Origin: Schizophyllum amplum
Taxonomy: Eukaryota; Basidiomycota; Agaricomycetes; Agaricales; Schizophyllaceae
DNA: 64,000 nt
Assembly: GCA_007026445.1 (NCBI GenBank)
Contig: VDMD01000091.1
Location: forward strand, 1 to 64,000
Direction: 5' to 3'
The notes beneath the pieces are model-generated. The model saw only the letters and a list, made by a program, of their open reading frames with translations. It had not been told where the DNA came from and did no database searches. A program made the translations under genes and the position numbers. This document shows, piece by piece, positions 11,547-24,100 of the stretch (within the stretch, counting starts at the first letter, position 1; each line of letters begins with the position of its first letter).

Positions 11547-12513
11547 ATGCCTGCAGCGACTATGCGCGCTGTGCATGCGTTGGAGATCCCTGAAATCCTC
11601 AGTATGGTCATCGAGGAGCTCGGCAAAAGCTTTGACAAAGCGATACGCACCAGCTCGTGCATGGGCGACGGGCACGATATCTATGTCTTTCGCTGCCAGG
11701 TTTTTGCGCACATGGCTCTTGTCAACTGGCAATGGCACGACATCGTCTCTGTGTGGCTGTGGAGGGACGTCAGTCTTGTCTCTGTCCTCAAGCTTCTCCC
11801 GGACGACGCATGGTACTTCTACGACTATGTGAGCCTCTGCTGTTTGGAAACAGGTCGGGCTTCCTCTCACAAGCCTTCACAGTATGAGATTTTGGATGCA
11901 TACAGTGGGAGCCTACCTGATCATGTATATGCGAAGGAAATTGGCGAATGGAGCCATGCGCAGCGTGTCTTGGCGAATCCCATCTTCGTATGCTAGCAAC
12001 TCCTTTTTCTATCGTTGGCGCGCCCGAAAGCTGACACGTGCTCAACAGGTGCTTGCTCGTCCCATCTCTGAGGACGAGTGGAAGGGTCTGCTGCGTTACA
12101 CGCGGCACATCCACACTTTGCATTTGGATGACAGGCAATCCATGGGACCCGAGAGAGCGGAGTGGCTCGAGATCGACAATGTCGGCCTTGATCTCGATGT
12201 TGTATACGACACGATATCCCGGTGTCTACCCACCGTCCACGTCTTTCCTAAGCTTAAGGAGCTGCTTGTCCATGACTTCACTTGGGATGGGCTCGGTGCC
12301 CTGCGCCTCTTCTCTATGAATACGCCGCAACTCACTGTGCGCTTCATCGACAGGCGTCTTGACGATAGCTGGCATCATGCCGCATCCAGTAAGCTCGACG
12401 AACATTTTGTTGACGAGCTGGCGGATAACGGAGCATGCGAGGTGGACTGGTACTATGAATATGGGTGGGCAGACGTTGGAAGTGACTCACAGTCCGCCAA
12501 CGACTCTGGATGA
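11547..12513 (+). pseudogene. F-box/LRR protein, 3'-truncated
   Basis: Three exons, 11547-11828, 11883-11987 and 12049-12513, in phase, give 283 residues. The F-box-like part is VHALEIPEILSMVIEEL then ALVNWQWHDIVSVWLWRDVS. Intron positions match the 540-residue relative at 55466 exactly (after DAWYFYDY and after NPIF). The third exon begins VLARPISEDEWKGLLRYTRH and continues to FIDRRLDDSW, but stops at NDSG where the relatives continue for about 250 more residues of leucine-rich sequence. No continuing frame was found downstream, so the repeat domain is mostly missing. It could make a short F-box protein; loss of the substrate-binding part suggests a pseudogene. Confidence 0.65.
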
Positions 12514-13148
12514 GGACAATCATCGTGGCCATGTGCTTGACTTCAACGTGTTCCGTGTATAGCTTTGTCATGCTCATCAACTTAGCCAGTTATTGTATCA
12601 TTGCAGAGCACTCCCGTATCGCGGTGTGCCAATGGTGGGCCTCTCAACTCGTCGTTGTATGGCCCCATAAGTCCTCTCGATGCGTGCGAGTAAGTTATGA
12701 ACATCTCCGGCACCGTTAAATAACTACACATGCTCGCATCGCCCGAGTCAAGTTTGGCTTCGCGTCGTACTTCGCCTGTTCACTCTTTTCAGATGCTCCG
12801 TCCGAGCCGCGCTGACAGACGGCGGGACATAATCCACTAACTCGGGCGAACCTACGTGCAGGGCGGTCATTGCCTTCGAAAGGGCTAACTTCAGTCTTTT
12901 GGCCACACAATTGCGAGACATTTGGGGACTTACGAGGTTGAGCGAAGCTGCCGATGGTAACGTGGAACGTGGCCCAGCCTCTGGAGGCAGCGCGAAACGT
13001 TCGACGAGCTTGGGAGCTTGTCCGAATGGTTTCCGGAGGCTCGGACGGTTCCCGGAATGGTTCCTGTGAGCTCTGCAGGTTCTCCGAAGTTTGGAACGTA
13101 TTAAAAATAATTTGGGTAACCTTGCGAGTTGGCAATAATACTCTTTCA
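12514..13148. other. Intergenic region
   Basis: No supported gene. Positions 13020-13085 hold short imperfect repeats of GTTCCCGGAATGGTTCC type. Nothing else recognisable. Confidence 0.35.
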
Positions 13149-13244
13149 CTGCGCGCAAAGTCTCACTCCGCAACGGTATTGTGGAGTTTGAATCCGCAAA
13201 CGACTCCGCAAGCGCACCCGCAAAGTCAGTTTCGAAAACACGAC
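13149..13244 (+). repeat. 96-base dispersed repeat, copy 1
   Basis: Diverged inverted copy of 52381-52476. Shared blocks include GCGCAAAGTCTCACTCCGCA, TTTGAATCCGC and a terminal AACACGAC. Both copies span 96 bases, consistent with a small transposon-derived repeat. No TSD was resolved. Confidence 0.6.
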
Positions 13245-13368
13245 TCGACGGCACGCGGCACATGCTGAGGGTGAGTTATGGGTCCTAGCTTGTTTCCGAA
13301 AAACGATAAGAGTCATGTGCCCGGGAAACTACCGATCACATTTGGCTTTTCCCATCCTCCCATCTTGT

Positions 13369-13377
13369 GCGAGCGAG
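13369..13377 (+). repeat. Target-site duplication of the MULE, left
   Basis: GCGAGCGAG, repeated at 17442-17450. The two bases before it (GT) also match, so the direct repeat is 9-11 bases, the size expected for Mutator-like elements. Confidence 0.85.
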
Positions 13378-16300
13378 AGTAAACACTATTGACCCAACAC
13401 CGTCAGCCACGTGACCTCACGTTCCCACGCCACAAATGGCCGTTGTTGGCCGCCGCGCGTGACTTCTTGTTTTCAACTTCATGCCCGCCGGCCATCCTGG
13501 CATGGCCTACTGCCAGACTTGCCGCTCCGTGCACTCGCCCTCACGATTCGGCACCACGCTTGACAAGGCCACTGGTCAGCCTAAGCCGATGACGAACTGC
13601 AAGGCGTGCCTAGAGAAAAAGCGCGCACAACGCGCCGCTGCCGCCGCCGCCAAGAAGGAAGCGGACGATGGCGATGGTGCTCGCCGCCGCCGATACGTAC
13701 CTGCCGATCGTCGTGCCGATGCCGACTTCGACGACATCAAGGGCTTCCCCGAGCTGCCCCTGGACGACTTCCTCGTGATTCTGGAGTCCCATGACAACGT
13801 ATTCGGAGTCTGCGCGCGCGTGCTGGAGGTTGCAACCGAAGGGCGAGACTTGAGAGCACGTGCTGACGCACTTGCTGCCAGCATGGGGAAAAGCATGAAG
13901 CTCAGATGGAAGTGCGTCACCTTCTTCTGCAGGCGGCCTGTCAGCTTACCTAGCTTTGCAGCTACATGGATTGCTATGCACGCCTCGATAAGGCCTCAAC
14001 GAGGTTCTCGTACCACTGTGCGCAACTGAAGTCCCGACAACATGCAGTCAAGAAGACCCCAGGTGCCAAGCCGCGTGATAAGGGCAGTATGACCACGTTC
14101 GACTGCGACGGTTGGCTACACATCACCGTCTGGGTGATCGGCACGGCCGCTGTGGTCAAGATGAAGCACGAGAACGATCACATCCCATACTGGCGCATTG
14201 ACGTACCTGAGAAGGTGCAGGAGTTTGTCCGAGATAATGCCAAAATGACGCCGCAGCAGGTACGTCTCTTCTTCTCGTTGACTCCATCATATTTAACCAT
14301 CTCTTTAGCTATGGACTCAGATCTTGAAGAAGTTTCCCAACCCAAATTACGAACGACAATCCATATACCGACTCTGGGCTGATGAAGATCGAAAACTATG
14401 GCGGCGCCATGTGGATGAAAAGATCTCCGCACAGCAGCTCCTTGACGAGGCATCACGCGTGCAGTATAACGAGGAGAGCGGAGAGTACGGAGTACAGTCT
14501 ATAGCCTTGCCTTCGATCGAGGGAATTGATGCGCTTGCGTTCTCGTTGCCCGACGTATTACGACGATGGGGCAGCCAGATCCGTGAAATTGCCTTAGACT
14601 CCGCATGTGAGTAAACCTTTGAACCCGCGACCACATGCTGATATTATGTCTAGGGAATACTAACGGATCGCGCTACGAAATCTACGGCGTACTTGGGGAA
14701 ATCTATGGATCTGGATGTCCCATTGCGTACCTCTTGATACGGGTCAACGTGTCGCAAGAGAAAGGAGTGAAGGAGCTGTACGTTCATGCGGTCATGAGCC
14801 ATCTTCGCGACACGTGGAAAATCCAATGTCTTGTGACGCTCAGCGACAAAGACTGGGCGGAGATCAACGCTTGCCGAGCGGTGTTCCCATACGCGCGGCA
14901 TCAGCTCTGTTATTGGCATGCTATTCGCGCGTTCAAGAAACGGCTACCCATCAAAGATCGAGCACCCGCCTTCTACGATGTTGATGAAGCTAGGCGCGAG
15001 TTCGAGTTCATTGAGAAGGACTTTGTACCTGTTGGACAGATACACACCGCAGGCGGTGTAGTCTCGACGGTACGTACAGAAGTCACAATCAGGCCCATGC
15101 GCTTATCATTTCCTCATTAGGACAACAATGACCCGCCGGCACCGCCCATGGCAACAATGCTGCCTGTTTTGAATGTTATTTTTGCCGGGCAGTGCTTCAG
15201 TCAAGCTCCGTCTCGTCCAGAACCATCTCCGCCATCTCAGCCACCAGTTGTACGACGGCTCACCTTGCTCCTAAATGGCGTAAAGTACACCAAAGACGTG
15301 CCGCAGACTCATCATGAAGACCAGGATGATCGTGATGGCCCGGACATGTTGCCTCCCGCAGACAATGCCGACGAGTCGGACGATGAACTTGATCCGGATG
15401 CTGCGCACGGCGACTTGGATGCTCAAGTCGACAAGGCAATGTCGAACATCGAAGCCGATGTGATAGACGTGCCCGACAGCGCTGTAGATCCAGGCGAGAA
15501 GAAGTCGAAGATCCCAGGCTACATCTTCTGCCCTCCGGAGCACCGCAAGCAGATCATTCGCATCTTCACCAAGGCTTTCTGCATGCACATGATGTTTCCG
15601 GAGCGCGAGCGGGGCCATCAAGACGCGGCAACGATTCGGAGAAACTGTGTTTGGGAGATGTATACATTCTGCCACGCGCGCGGTCTTCGCGAAGTGTGGG
15701 GATATGTGTGGGCCAACTGGTACACGCCGAAGCGTTGGGTACTCTGGGCTCGCTCGTCCTGCGAACGCATGCCGCGCTTGCGCACGACGATGACCGTCGA
15801 GAACTTCTGGCGGCAACTCAAACACAACGATCTCCATCACCTCATTCATCCTCGCCTTGACCAGCTCGTCTATATTCTAGCGTGGAAGGTCACCGGGGCA
15901 TACTTTAACCGTATGAAGACCATGTCGTCTGACTACCGCATTGGCCGCACGAAGAAGCTGAGCCCACATCAGAAATACTTCAAGAGCGAGTGGGTCAGGC
16001 TTGAGAAGGTGACGCTCAGCGGCAAACCGTACATCACTGATGTCGCGCGATGGATTTGCAATTGCGGCCGCCAAAAATACAGCGCGTATCACCTCTGCAA
16101 ACATCTGGTCCAAGCAGTCCCGAGACCCCCACGTCCTTTCTGGAACCGCGTCCATCGTCGCCGAACCATACCCTTGTACCGAGACCCCGCTCTCGTCGCG
16201 CACGGTGCCCCGCCCTCTGACTACGTGGAGCCGGATTCCGGCAACATCTCCGACGGCGACGACAACTTCTGGTCCGGCGACCCGAAGCTGTTGCAAGACG

Positions 16301-17441
16301 GACGCTGGCGCCAAGGCCTGGCATCCACCACGCGCCTCAGCAGCAGCTCTACCGGAAGCGTGCCGATGGTTGCAACAGCGACAATCGGCGCGACGGCGCA
16401 GTCAAATGCGGGCCTCACGAGTGTATCCGCCGACGCAACAGATACCGCTGACGAGTCTGCACCACCAACGGAGGTTGGAGGATGTACTAGCGACGAGGAC
16501 GATACAGCAGAGGTGCGTGGTCGACTTACTGGATACTCGGCTTTGATACTGACATGTGTACAGGTTGACGATAACCTCGACTGGCTGCGCGAGCGTGTCA
16601 AAGCCATGGACGCCGGCATCCAGCTGCTCAAGCGGCAGCTGGAACTCCCTTCGGACACCACAAAACTATTCGTGAAGACGCAACGGACTCGCAACCTCGG
16701 ACGCGACCTCACCGAACTCACGCAGGACATGCTACACGTTGAGAAGAACGGTCGCAAACGCCCAACGACATGGGCGAGATCAAGTGATGCATTGCGCAAG
16801 CGCCAGCGAACCACCAACACGATGGGATATCATCGCACGTCGTCGCCGCCTGAAGCATCTGGGAGCGGCGTGCAGTTTCCTTCACCTGCGTCGCCGTCAA
16901 TCATTGATGTTGATGCCGACTCTGACGAAGTCCTTGAGGTACGTCCCGCAGTCTGGCTCCTTACGCAGCGCGCTGTACTTATCCTACTTCAGATACTGTA
17001 GCCCGTCCTTGTTCTAGCGAACGTTGTCGCTCGGAGTGCCGTGTCTCCGATCATCTTCACGTCGCCTCTATACCTTCCGACCCCCTTCCAACCCCTGTAC
17101 CGTTGCTCTCTAGCACCTCCCTATCAAGAGACGATATGTATGTACCATGCCGTGTACCTGACGGCGCTCAATAACCCTGTATACGGTCTGTATAACGTCG
17201 GGTACATGACCTTGACGTTGCCTTGAAAGCACTCCGATGTATCCTTATTTTGTATATCTTACTTGCTCTACTTACTGTTGTATATACCTGACATGTACTC
17301 TAGACACATGTAACATGGCATTACACATAAATATATGGTCCAACGTCTCCGGCGACACTGGCAACGCCAGCAGCGGCAAGGCGTCAGGGGGTGCACGTGG
17401 CAGGTCACGTGGCTGACACTGTTGGGTCAATAACGTTCAGT
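13378..17441 (+). mobile_element. Mutator-like DNA transposon (MULE), complete
   Basis: A 4.06-kb element with terminal inverted repeats of about 40 bases at 13378-13417 and 17402-17441, matching at about 34 of 40 positions; the core is ATTGACCCAACA, then GTCAGCCACGTGACCT. It is flanked by a 9-11 base direct repeat (GTGCGAGCGAG at 13367-13377 and 17440-17450). Inside is one seven-exon gene with an uninterrupted MULE transposase. Ends, TSD and gene are all present, so the copy may still be competent or be a recent insertion. The TIR contains the palindrome CACGTG. Confidence 0.85.
13481..17001 (+). CDS. MULE transposase with N-terminal Cys motifs and SWIM zinc finger
   Basis: Seven exons (13481-13911, 13962-14259, 14309-14606, 14654-15069, 15121-16512, 16564-16938, 16993-17001), all GT-AG and in phase, about 1072 residues. 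The N-terminus has two CxxC pairs (CQTC, CKAC). The catalytic core is of MULE type: IALDSAWNTNGSRYEIYGVL supplies the first Asp, VTLSDKDWAEINACRAVFP the second, and RHQLCYWHAIRAFKKRL follows in the usual spacing. ENFWRQLKHNDLHHLIHPRL is also typical. A SWIM-type zinc finger (CNCG, then CKH) lies near 16058-16103. The C-terminal third is polar, with a helical segment (DDNLDWLRERVKAMDAG). It should cut and paste its own element by binding the terminal repeats. No stop or frameshift was seen. Confidence 0.85.
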
Positions 17442-17450
17442 GCGAGCGAG
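17442..17450 (+). repeat. Target-site duplication of the MULE, right
   Basis: GCGAGCGAG, matching 13369-13377. Confidence 0.85.
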
Positions 17451-18416
17451 CGTCGCTTTGCGTGCGATATGCCCCCTCATGTGGGGCTCTGTAACCCACT
17501 CTCGCTTTTTATCCCTCTATGATACAACAGGTGAAGTGCTCAACAAGCTCTTTGCACGCACACCCGCTGGGGTTCATTGTGTGCGTTGTTCACCACGTGG
17601 TCCAAATAGAGCCAAACATGGACCTTCTTCTACTGACATTTTGAACTGCCTTCGGGCTGGTCTCTGCCTATACTAAGAGTTTTTAGGCTATCCTATACCT
17701 ACTACAGTACATCTGGCATCCTCAATACCTTCATCCATAGTCCACAAATTGTTCAGCACCTCATTTTGTTGCTGTCACCCATGTCACCGAGTGTCACACA
17801 ATGTGACTTGTGTGACTCGTGTGATCTGGGTCACTCGGGCGAGTGACTTGTTCGCAACCACCGCTACCGCCACTGCCAGCGCATACTGTGCTCACTTCAG
17901 TATGTCCTCAAGCTTCTGGTCCAGTACTGAGTCTTCGATAAGTTGTGTATCTTATCAAATTCATGCTTAACAGTGAGAGGAAAAGTGATATTAGAATTCT
18001 CGGTATCAAGGTTGATTAGATTATAATGGTGCGTGGGGGACATGCGCATGCAGCGCGCCCGGAGCACTTTGTTTCTTCCGTCCATCGTCGCAAAGGCGGC
18101 CATCTCTTTTCTCATCATATATCCCTTCTTCAAATAGCGGACATCTCTTCAGGCTGCCAGTGGGCGCGGTCCCGCAAGGCTTGCACACACGACTTGAGGC
18201 CTCGTGCGCGTTCAATAAGGTCAGGATATACGCCTTTGTGAATGCCAATAATTCCGCTCATACAAGCATTACAGGCCTTGTGATCCATCAATTCACACCG
18301 TGCAGGCGCGGTGCAGACTTGGAAGACCTGCTTGCTTTTTGTTGCGGCGGCGTTGTTTACGTACGTCGTCGGTCTACTTATTTTTGCTAAGTTTCTCATT
18401 TTATTTCAGATTAGCC
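17451..18416. other. Intergenic region with a GTGAC/GTCAC cluster
   Basis: No supported gene. Positions 17766-17850 hold about eight GTCAC or GTGAC pentamers in both orientations. A second cluster lies at 20700-20790, beyond the two genes that follow. The rest is AT-richer than average. Confidence 0.4.
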
Positions 18417-19120
18417 ATGTCGGATGCGCAGCCGTCCGCATCGGCTTCGAAGCGGCAGCGCTCTGGCTCTCCGCCGGGTCAGCAAGCTCGAAAGAAGACA
18501 AAGCCACTACCAACCAGGAAGCAGCTCAGGCAGATGGAGAAGAGGAGGAAGAACGAGGAGACACCGCCGAAGCGGCCAGAAAGCTACCGCGTCACTAATA
18601 AAGACCTAGCTGACAAGGCAAAGAAAGCCATATACGTACGTCTTTCCTCTTCTGCTTTTCATGCGGCGATTTCTCATGTGCCTTTCAGAATGCGGTTAAC
18701 ACGCACATACGCGCGCTGGCTGTCATGCCTACACCACAAAAGGCAGCTGATCTGCGCACGAGATCAGACCGGGGACGAACTGATGGTTTGGGTACAAGGC
18801 CCACTCGGGCTTGCTCCTGTATCGGCCAGGCCCCGGTTGAAAATTCAGATTACCACCATTTTGACTCGGTAGGTCGAAATGACATCGCGTGTATCCGGTG
18901 TATCCGGTGTCGTCCCGAGCTGACAGGCTCCGCCTCGAATGGAGACCAGCATCGGGGTCCGATTTCGAGTGATAAGACCACCTACCTGATACGTCGCGCG
19001 CAAGGTCTGTGCGGTCTTGTCACGAACGTGAGGCAATCCGTTCTCTGTTGCTTACTGATCTTGCAGTGGAATGGGATCGTTGCAGAACTGGTTGATTCAC
19101 AATTTATACTGCAAATGTAG
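18417..19120 (+). CDS. Hypothetical basic protein
   Basis: Exon 1 (18417-18635, 73 codons) starts MSDAQPSASASKRQRSGSPP and is lysine/arginine-rich (RKQLRQMEKRRKNEETPPKR), consistent with nuclear targeting. It ends KKAIY before GTACGT. Exon 2 starts at 18689 after CTTTCAG with NAVNTHIRALAVMPTP and stays open to a stop at 19118-19120. Exon 2 after about 18860 has no convincing features and may contain a missed intron. I do not recognise the family. It converges on the minus-strand gene ending at 19147, with only 26 bases between. Confidence 0.45.
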
Positions 19121-19146
19121 CTTTATATATATATATACAAATAGAT

Positions 19147-20599
19147 TCACTGCCTTGCGGTGCGCTTGCGCTTCGGCGCTCTCGTGGAGCCCGATGGTAC
19201 CGCTGAATTAAGCACCGTCTTCGCTGCATCATCGAGTTTGACCATCCAGTCCGGAACCTTGTTCGGCTCGAGAACACGGACTTGCGTGACCGTCGGTGGG
19301 CCATATGTGCTCTTGTCCTGCTCGTAAGCAAAGGTGAAGGCGCTGTGGGACATAATGAGTGTCATTAAAGGTACGTGTCGGAAGCTGACACTCACGCGTC
19401 CATCTCAGGTTGGGTCTTCAAGTCTTCTTTCCACTTAGCTAACTCCTGGTCCATAAATACCCAGTACTCGGTAGCGCGCTGCGGCTCTTGCTCTTCAATC
19501 ATCTTGAGATACTTCACCGTCCTGGAGCGCTGTAAATTGGTCAAAGACGGAATGCAAACCATGCACTGACTACTCACCAGCCATGCAATGCGTGTATACG
19601 TGGTCAGCATGGGGCTGATGTTCAGAGGGGAGATAATAACGCTGGTGAGCGCGGCAATATTGCGCGTGGAACTGCCCTGAGGGATAGACTCAATGATCTG
19701 GATGGTTATGAGTACACGTGAGTGAGATAGGAAAAGTAACATTACCGCTTTCTTAAGCTCGCAGCGAAAGTTCGAAAGTACCGCGCCGATCTCCTTGAGC
19801 ACGACACCTTTTCCCGTGATGTCGTTGTCACCCGGAAGATCGGGCGCCTTGAGGGTCTTCAGAGCGCGCTGGTTCTTGTCAGCAACATCGAAGTGCAGGA
19901 GATGGAATTTACATACAAAGACGGCCTCGTTGATGTCTTTGCTGCGGTAAGCAGTGAGCTTGGCAGAGAGGAGAAGGACACGGGCGTTCAGAGCGATCGA
20001 TTTCTGCATGAGAAAGATGTCAGACTACCAAACAAGTAGCGAACGGGTAACACACCTTCAGATCGGAGCTGAGAGAGAAACGCGCCCGATCTTCCATGTT
20101 GCGTAGGCGTTGCTCGATCTTGGCAGCGACGCAGGTGACGATATACCCAATCTCTTGGAAGCTGTTTGCCTGCACGTCAAAGTTAGTATAACAGTCATTG
20201 AACGACTGCGTCAGCACGCACATTTGCCATCTCGAGAGTAAGGTCCTGCGCTGTCGCATCTAGGTCCAGCTTGCCGTGAAGGCGCATCTGAAGGGCTTCG
20301 AAGCCGGGGATGAGAGAAAGGGGAAGAACAGCATAGTCAGGGTTGACGCGCTGCGACGACTGCGCTCCTGAAGGAAACGCGTGTTGGCCATCGCCACTCG
20401 CGCCGTCTGACGGGGCACCCTCGCCACCCATGCCGCCGCTCGCGAACGGATCGGTGAAGGTTTGCTGGTAGGCCCCGTCATCGTTCAGGTCGTGGTGAAG
20501 GCCTTCAGCGGCTTTGTTGGCGCGATACAACTCCAGGAGATCGTCGTGATCGGGAGTGTCGATGTTGCTGGGAGATGGGGAAGGTGGCGAAGAGCTCAT
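19147..20599 (-). CDS. Hypothetical helical protein, seven exons
   Basis: Begins MSSSPPSPSPSNIDTPDHDD at 20599. Exon 1 is 20222-20599, exon 2 is 20056-20169, exon 3 is 19917-20003, then four more exons to the stop at 19147, all with GT-AG introns of about 45-60 bases and in phase. The product is about 385 residues. Exon 1 is Ser/Gly/Asp-rich; the middle is helical (LPLSLIPGFEALQMRLHGKL, AAKIEQRLRNMEDRARF, VVLKEIGAVLSNFRCELKKA). The end is basic (RAPKRKRTARQ), suggesting a nuclear protein. No known domain was recognised. It is divergent from the transposase-like gene at 21113, and intact splice sites suggest a live gene. It may belong to a transposon bounded by the GTGAC clusters. Confidence 0.6.
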
Positions 20600-20699
20600 G
20601 ACGAGGGAAGAGCGTGAGGCTGTTGAACGTGGTTGGGTGATGTTTGATGAGCATGGTGAGACGGTGGTTTATAAGGTGCAGGTGGCGGTCAAGAACACT

Positions 20700-20790
20700 C
20701 TTTGGGACCAAGTGACAGTCAAGGCAACGCAACATAAAGTCACAGTACGTGACCATCACATTCGAGCCGACCGAATGTCACACCCTAAAG
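20700..20790. repeat. GTGAC/GTCAC motif cluster
   Basis: About six GTGAC or GTCAC pentamers within 90 bases, in both orientations, resembling the cluster at 17766-17850. Together they bracket the genes at 18417 and 19147. Confidence 0.4.
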
Positions 20791-20879
20791 TCTCTTTTGC
20801 CGCAACGCCTCATATCGCACTCTGCTTCATCCGAACTACCTGTCCATGCTGCAGTGCAGCTCCGTACATCTTATGAATG

Positions 20880-21112
20880 AAACGCTTCTCTCTCAAGGGG
20901 TGTGCACGCAACACGCCGTACGAGAACTTGAGGTTTCCGAGTCCTGGCGTCGGCGCGTTGCCAGTTCAAGACGGTCATAACTGAACTGGTCTTTCCAACG
21001 CTGGCGCTGTTATGAACTTCACAGACACGTCAGCTGAATGCCTTGACCTCTCTCGCTGTTTCCCCACCAACCACCATCAGCGACAACTTGCGACGAACTC
21101 TACAACCACAAC
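20880..21112. other. Short intergenic region
   Basis: Upstream region of the gene at 21113; no further features identified. Confidence 0.35.
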
Positions 21113-24100
21113 ATGCCTCGCCCGCGCAAGGCTCTTCTGGAAGGTAGCCTCGTAGATAGTTACTATATTGATTGCATATCTTGCTAAATCATGTCTTCCA
21201 GGATTCGAAGAACTGCCCGAGGGACGCGTGTCCTGCACTGCATGTGCGCAGTTTGGCAAGAGCGACCTTCTTCGAGGCTACCAGGCAACACATATTGAGA
21301 CCGAAAAACACGCAGAATGTGTACGCCTTCTTGACGCGCGCCGCCTTGAGGAAGAAGCGCGACAGAAGAATCTCAAGGAGCTCTATACGAGGCGCGAGCA
21401 ACCAAACCCTACCTACTCACCGTCTCCCAACATCCCACGTCCCTCCATGTTCCAAGCCGCTTCAGCCATGCCGGAAGCACCCGTCCTTCAAAACGACACA
21501 CCCACTGCCTATATTCCAGACATGAGTGCAGTTATACCGGGGTGCGGCATGGATATTGATGAGCCCCCGGACATTGAGGCCGAGTACGCAAGGTACGCGC
21601 GCATTGCCGAGCAACTACGTGCGCAGGCTCTGCACGAGGAGGAGTTTGTCATTCCTATCGAAGAGGACGATACAGAGCCTTACATGCCTGACGAGCTCCG
21701 AAACCGTACGTTGCTTGTTGTTGCTCGCTCATGATGATCTTACTCATTTTTGCGTAGTTCTGGGGGTGGGAGACGACGACAGCGAAGAGACTTATCACGT
21801 GGATGCCCATGAAGCGCAAAAGTGGAGGCCATACCCAGACAAGATTGTACGTCCGTATTTGGTCCAGTGTTGTCGCCATAGACTTACCTCTGCATGGTCA
21901 GACTCTATTACTTGATATCATCGACAACCTACCCCGCCTGCGCATGTCGACAAGCCAGTTCCGTATTGTTCTTTGGCTCCTGAAAGAGTGCGGAGTCAAT
22001 AATGTGCCGTCATACGACAAGTTTCGTGAGGTGCAGGCGGATGTTGGCAAGACGTGCGGGACAGCAAACACCGAGGAGCATGTATCTGCCCTCGGCAATC
22101 ATTTCTTCACCAATAACATCGCACACTCGATTGCACTGGTACGTATTATGATGATCCGTATCTCTATCATCTAATTGACATCCTTCTATAGGACTTTGCA
22201 AACCCCGAAGTCGCTAAAAATCTGAATTTCTATCCAGAAGAGGTTGAGGACGGCCGGATTTCAGAAGTCTGGCAGGCTAAACGCTGGAAAGAATTTGGTC
22301 CAGAGGAACTGACGCCAATGTACGCTCGTGGCCATAAGAGGTTCTTCATAGAGGAGCTTTGTGAGCTTGATGATGGCCGCTACGTTGTGCCTCACTCGTG
22401 GATCATCCGAAAGGGCGAGCTCACTGCTGACTGCTCGGATGTTCTTGCATCACCTGTGCGTAGTTTATATTCTCCCCTTCTCTTGTCTCACATGTCTTGT
22501 CAGGCTGGCTGGTCAATATCGTCGGACAAACCACATGCTGTGAAGGCTCGAGAATTCAAGTATACGTACGAGGATATCATCGCTCGTATTGATGGCCCTC
22601 CGAGCTGGATTTCAGGTGAGATAATATACAAAAATGCGCACACAACCTTTGACACCATGCATTTTCTGCAGAGACTGTTTCCCCGCCGATGCTACATCCG
22701 ATGCGCCAGCTAGCTCCGGACTGCGATGTGTATGTCGTCATGGCACCCGTCTGGGCAGACGATGTATCAGGCAATAGGAGCAAGCAGTATAACAAGCACA
22801 TGAACATGTACGCCGCAAACTCGAATCTGCCTGGGCGTCTTCTCCAGCAAGAATATTTTGTACGCTTCGTCTCGACATCGCCAAACGCGACTTCGCCTGA
22901 GCAATTTGCGGCAATTCGCGACCAGATCAAGTGAGTTCCTTATCCGTGTGCTTCCCAGTCGCCGATCAAGTCCGTTGAATCTGACACAAAACTACAGTGC
23001 CAGTCAAACAAATCCCATCAAGTGCTACAACGCCGATACGCACCGAAATTGCGCCGTAATTGTACGATGTCCCGCTCTCCCAGCAGATAATCCTCAACAG
23101 GCAGAAGAAGCGTCACATATCGGTGGCAACGGCAACTGCCCGTGTCGCAAATGTAAGGTTGGTGGTCCGCAGGCGGTGAAGCAAACCAACGACGGCTATC
23201 ATGCCCACCACATGGTACGTTGCCCTATCTAATCATTGCCGAGTTCCATTCTAACTCTTGCCCAGGTGGGTGTTGCACGGAGCGCCTCCGAGATCGTGGA
23301 GGAGATCGAGAAACAGTTCGAATGTGCAATGACCGGAGTTGCCGAGAGGGTGACAGAGCGACAGAGAGCAACGGGCACAAAAGACAAAGTCGCAAGCCAT
23401 TTCACTGCGATTCTCATTGACAAAGCGCGTGCACTCAAGAAACAGAACCGCTCCGGTGATGAGATCTCGCGAGAACTCCACCAGTGGCTTGACGAGCAGC
23501 CCGGTGACAAGATGAATCCACTTTTGTCCATCTCAGGTGCGGTCTATCTACCGTCTGCCTTCCCCAGACGATTTGCTCATATATTTCCCCTGATAAGGCC
23601 TTGACCCATCGCAAGACACACCAGTCGAGATTCTACACACGGTGCTGCTTGGGATTGTGAAGTATGCATGGCACACGCTACATACATCCTGGACCGACGA
23701 GTCCGACCGCACTTTGTTTACGATTCGTCTTCAGTCGACAGATATCGACGGACTCAGCATCGCACCCATTCGCGCGGCCTACATGATGCAGTACCGAAAC
23801 AATCTCATCGGCAAAGACTTCAAGACTCTTATGCAGACGGCACCATTCCACGTTCATGGCAACTTGTCAAAGGCGACCGAGAAGCACCCAAACCGCTTTC
23901 CACTTGTCCGAGCAATTGGTGAGTTGGGTGCTGCTCTTTGGGTCCACGAAATCGACAACATGGATCAGTATCTGGTGAGCCGTTGTGATGTCTGAACGTT
24001 CTGGGGCAATTATCTAATGATTATCTGCAGAGCGACCTCGAGATTCTCACCGCCAATGTGCTAGACGCTTTTGACGAGATGGACTGCAAAAAAATCCTCG

